The notes beneath the pieces were generated by a model. It did no database searches and was not told where the DNA came from. It saw only the letters and a list, made by a program, of their open reading frames with translations. DNA of 7,606 nucleotides from Gammaproteobacteria bacterium (GTDB lineage Bacteria; Pseudomonadota; Gammaproteobacteria; Granulosicoccales; Granulosicoccaceae), in the NCBI GenBank assembly GCA_019634245.1, contig JAHQVR010000252.1, forward strand, positions 1 through 7,606, read 5' to 3'. This document shows, piece by piece, positions 6,186-7,606 of this stretch; position 1 is the first letter of the stretch, and each line of letters starts with the position of its first letter. A program made the translations under genes and the position numbers.

Positions 6186-6213
6186 TGAGCCCGTATGAAG
6201 AACTACGGGCTCA
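6186..6213. terminator. 10-bp perfect hairpin between convergent hemH and lipoprotein gene
   Basis: TGAGCCCGTA (6186-6195) and TACGGGCTCA (6204-6213) are exact reverse complements with an eight-base loop. It starts 10 bases past the stop codon of the minus-strand lipoprotein gene and lies 150 bases past hemH. Position and GC-rich stem suit a bidirectional terminator, though neither side has a T-run. Confidence 0.5.
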
Positions 6214-6223
6214 AGGCCTCCGG

Positions 6224-7243
6224 TTAACCTAGTAGAACAATAAGACCTCGAAAGGTCATAGGAGCGTCAAAGCGGATACTAGTATCTGGCAAACCATCGA
6301 CCGGGATTGGCCGGGTTAAGATTTGTGCGGGATTGGCCTCGGGATCGCAGGTCAAACTGCCACTGATGATAGCTATCATTGGAGTTGATGACGACTCAAC
6401 CGATGTGATATCCAGGGAGCAGCCTTCATACTGCCATTCGCCAGCCCCTCCCACTTCTGGATCGGGGCTGCTAATAGAAATTAGATTATCTGTCTGATTC
6501 TCAACTACGATTGGGTCGCCATTAACCGCATCGACGCTTATTAATACATTGATGATAGAGCCATCGTCTACCGGCAATTGCCAGTTTAATACGTATTCGG
6601 TGGCAGCAGTTGTACCGTCGAGTGTTCCACCAGCTCCACCACAGGCTGTTGTGTTGTCCTGAATGTCATACGCAACCGAAAGATCATTGGCGTTGTCCGA
6701 GACGTCACTCCAGGTAAAACTACCAGTGAATGTTCCGTTACCATCGGCGCCAGTATCGATGATGCATGCATTGAGTCCGGTTGTAATTGGCGTGACATTA
6801 CCGTTATTTCCGTTTGATGAATTATCAGTATCAGCGTTATCACCGATGCCGTCTCCATCACTATCCATTGATTCCATTGGATCAAGCGGAAAAGCATCAT
6901 CCACATCTAAAACACCGTCATCGTCGTCGTCATCGTCCTGATCATTCGGTAGGGTGTCGTTGTCTGTATCGAGTGGATTAGCGTCATTTGTATCAGGAAT
7001 ACCATCAGCATCATCATCAAGATCGGCATTGTTGCCGATGCCATCACCGTCTGTATCTACGGATTCTGTCGGATCATTAGGAAAGGCATCTTCAGCATCT
7101 ACTACACCATCACCATCAGAATCTTCATTGCCCGAATTATCCGCTGGATCAGAATCACTACCACCGCCACAGGCCGTAGTAAAAGCAAGGAGCACAAGAA
7201 CCAGTAACGTGAGAAGTTGTTTGGAAAGTGATCGCTGAAGCAT
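6224..7243 (-). CDS. Lipoprotein with thrombospondin type 3-like Asp-rich repeats
   Basis: A 339-residue secreted protein. Residues 1-24 are a lipoprotein signal peptide (basic MLQRSLSK, hydrophobic LLTLLVLVLLAF) ending at Cys25 (TTAC-GGG); with Gly at +2 an outer-membrane destination is likely. Residues 41-140 are thrombospondin type 3-like calcium-binding repeats of the DxDxDGxxD kind, including two near-copies of a 33-34 residue unit with DAFP(N/L)DP and DGDGIG(N/D)NAD. They include a run of seven Asp (103-109). After a Ser/Asn/Gly linker, residues 150-339 form a probable beta-rich domain with Cys at 160, 201, 275 and 299 that I do not recognise; disulfides are possible after export. Such repeats usually bind Ca2+ and act as rigid spacers in cell-surface proteins; a function beyond that cannot be stated. 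The ATG at 7243 gives an ideal signal peptide; GGGGG (7253-7257) lies nine bases upstream. Confidence 0.88.
   Translation of the reverse strand: MLQRSLSKQLLTLLVLVLLAFTTACGGGSDSDPADNSGNEDSDGDGVVDAEDAFPNDPTESVDTDGDGIGNNADLDDDADGIPDTNDANPLDTDNDTLPNDQDDDDDDDGVLDVDDAFPLDPMESMDSDGDGIGDNADTDNSSNGNNGNVTPITTGLNACIIDTGADGNGTFTGSFTWSDVSDNANDLSVAYDIQDNTTACGGAGGTLDGTTAATEYVLNWQLPVDDGSIINVLISVDAVNGDPIVVENQTDNLISISSPDPEVGGAGEWQYEGCSLDITSVESSSTPMIAIISGSLTCDPEANPAQILTRPIPVDGLPDTSIRFDAPMTFRGLIVLLG
6830..7123 (-). repeat. Two copies of a ~34-codon Asp-rich unit in the lipoprotein gene
   Basis: Codons 41-74 (7022-7123) and 106-138 (6830-6928) encode closely similar units, each running from an Asp-rich stretch through DAFP and DP to DGDGIG and NAD. 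The shared order of calcium-loop residues suggests internal duplication. Between them the coding strand carries a GAC/GAT trinucleotide run (6917-6937) encoding seven Asp, a tract that could change length by slippage without shifting frame. Confidence 0.7.
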
Positions 7244-7412
7244 TTAAGGGTACCCCCAATTTTGTTATGTGCCCGAAAGGGCCGATACAGTAAAGTGATT
7301 AATCTGTTTGAATGATTCCTTTTTTTACCGGGACACTCTAGTAACAAATAAACACCCACACAAGTAGATTCGATGCATCAGAGTCTTAAGCAGATGGGAA
7401 TACCCAACGAAT

Positions 7413-7453
7413 GTAGAGTTTTCTGTGGCCAACACTCTACGATCGGGTAGTGT
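7413..7453. repeat. Overlapping alternative inverted repeats
   Basis: GTAGAGT (7413-7419) pairs exactly with ACTCTAC (7434-7440) around a 14-base loop. The right arm can instead pair with GTAGTGT (7447-7453) through ACACT and AC with a two-base bulge (7432-7440). The two structures exclude each other. No T-run or known RNA motif is attached. Confidence 0.3.
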
Positions 7454-7551
7454 CAATGAGCTTATTGCAAGTGAAAATCGGTGTTCTGCTGCAGGGCGCA
7501 GGCGAGTATTTACCAACACTCATGGGGCGCAAAGACCTTCAAATTAGGGCA

Positions 7552-7605
7552 CTAAAATTCCAGATCGTTCGCTTCACACACAAATTTTACCAATGGTGCA
7601 CACTG
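7552..7605 (-). CDS. Possible 3' end of a minus-strand gene running off the right edge
   Basis: Of the three minus-strand frames at the right edge, only one stays open far: 17 codons reading QCAPLVKFVCEANDLEF, then TAG (7554-7552). The composition is plausible for a protein end, but the stretch is too short to identify or to rule out chance. If real, the gene would lie upstream of the lipoprotein gene on the same strand with a gap of about 310 bp. Confidence 0.2.
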   Translation of the reverse strand, partial: QCAPLVKFVCEANDLEF

Positions 7606-7606
7606 G

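Larger units (their letters stand above)
7244..7606. other. Gene-poor right end, upstream of the lipoprotein gene
   Basis: I find no confident gene in these 363 bp. An open frame of 64 codons at 7325-7519 (minus) has no ribosome site and no recognisable domain. The palindrome GGGTACCC (7248-7255) overlaps the lipoprotein ribosome site. A small GCCC-GAAA-GGGC stem (7271-7282) lies in its likely leader. Two alternative hairpins share 7432-7440. A clear -10/-35 pair for the lipoprotein gene is not visible. Confidence 0.5.

Noticed and set aside
6663..7238. Ser/Pro-rich open frames on the plus strand opposite the lipoprotein gene
   Set aside because: They are the antisense reading of the Asp-codon repeats (GAT/GAC read as ATC/GTC and shifted to Ser), not independent genes.
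7325..7519. Open frame of 64 codons (minus) upstream of the lipoprotein gene
   Set aside because: No ribosome site, no domain, and it spans the overlapping hairpins.

Overview
The window looks like a stretch of a gammaproteobacterial chromosome with moderate GC and no mobile elements. The evidence is the ferrochelatase, whose N-terminus is of the proteobacterial type, the split three-gene pntAA-pntAB-pntB transhydrogenase operon, and the Shine-Dalgarno-led genes with ATGA overlaps. Genus cannot be settled from the sequence alone.

Layout, left to right. The first 77 bases hold what is probably the 3' end of a + strand gene that starts outside the window. A small SpoIIAA-like (STAS/SEC14-type) gene follows on the minus strand (237-602). 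A gene-free stretch of about 670 bp (603-1269) separates it from the pnt operon. This gap is the most unusual non-coding part: it holds a perfect consensus DnaA box, an R2-type DnaA box, an inverted pair of near-boxes, a near-consensus IHF site, seven GATC sites and a very AT-rich segment. It is a candidate replication origin or other DnaA-binding locus. The pnt operon (pntAA, pntAB, pntB) runs on the minus strand from 4543 to 1270 with both junctions overlapping by ATGA. A divergent intergenic region (4544-4925) leads to hemH (ferrochelatase) on the plus strand. hemH converges on a minus-strand lipoprotein gene with thrombospondin type 3-like Asp-rich repeats (6224-7243), and hairpins lie between the two. 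The last 360 bp hold no confident gene, only small inverted repeats and perhaps the tail of another minus-strand gene.

How the genes fit together. PntAA (soluble NAD(H) domain), PntAB (small membrane subunit) and PntB (membrane plus NADP(H) domain) form the proton-translocating transhydrogenase, which uses the proton motive force to make NADPH from NADH. Two features stand out. PntAA has an acidic linker and a C-terminal helix-hairpin-helix (H3TH/COG3743-like) domain beyond the normal subunit end. The membrane-channel histidine normally carried by PntB is Asn here, while PntAB carries a His at the facing position, as in the Thermus-type enzyme. HemH makes protoheme; its pairing with pnt is a divergent arrangement with no shown functional link. 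The lipoprotein is probably a cell-surface calcium-binding protein unrelated to the others.
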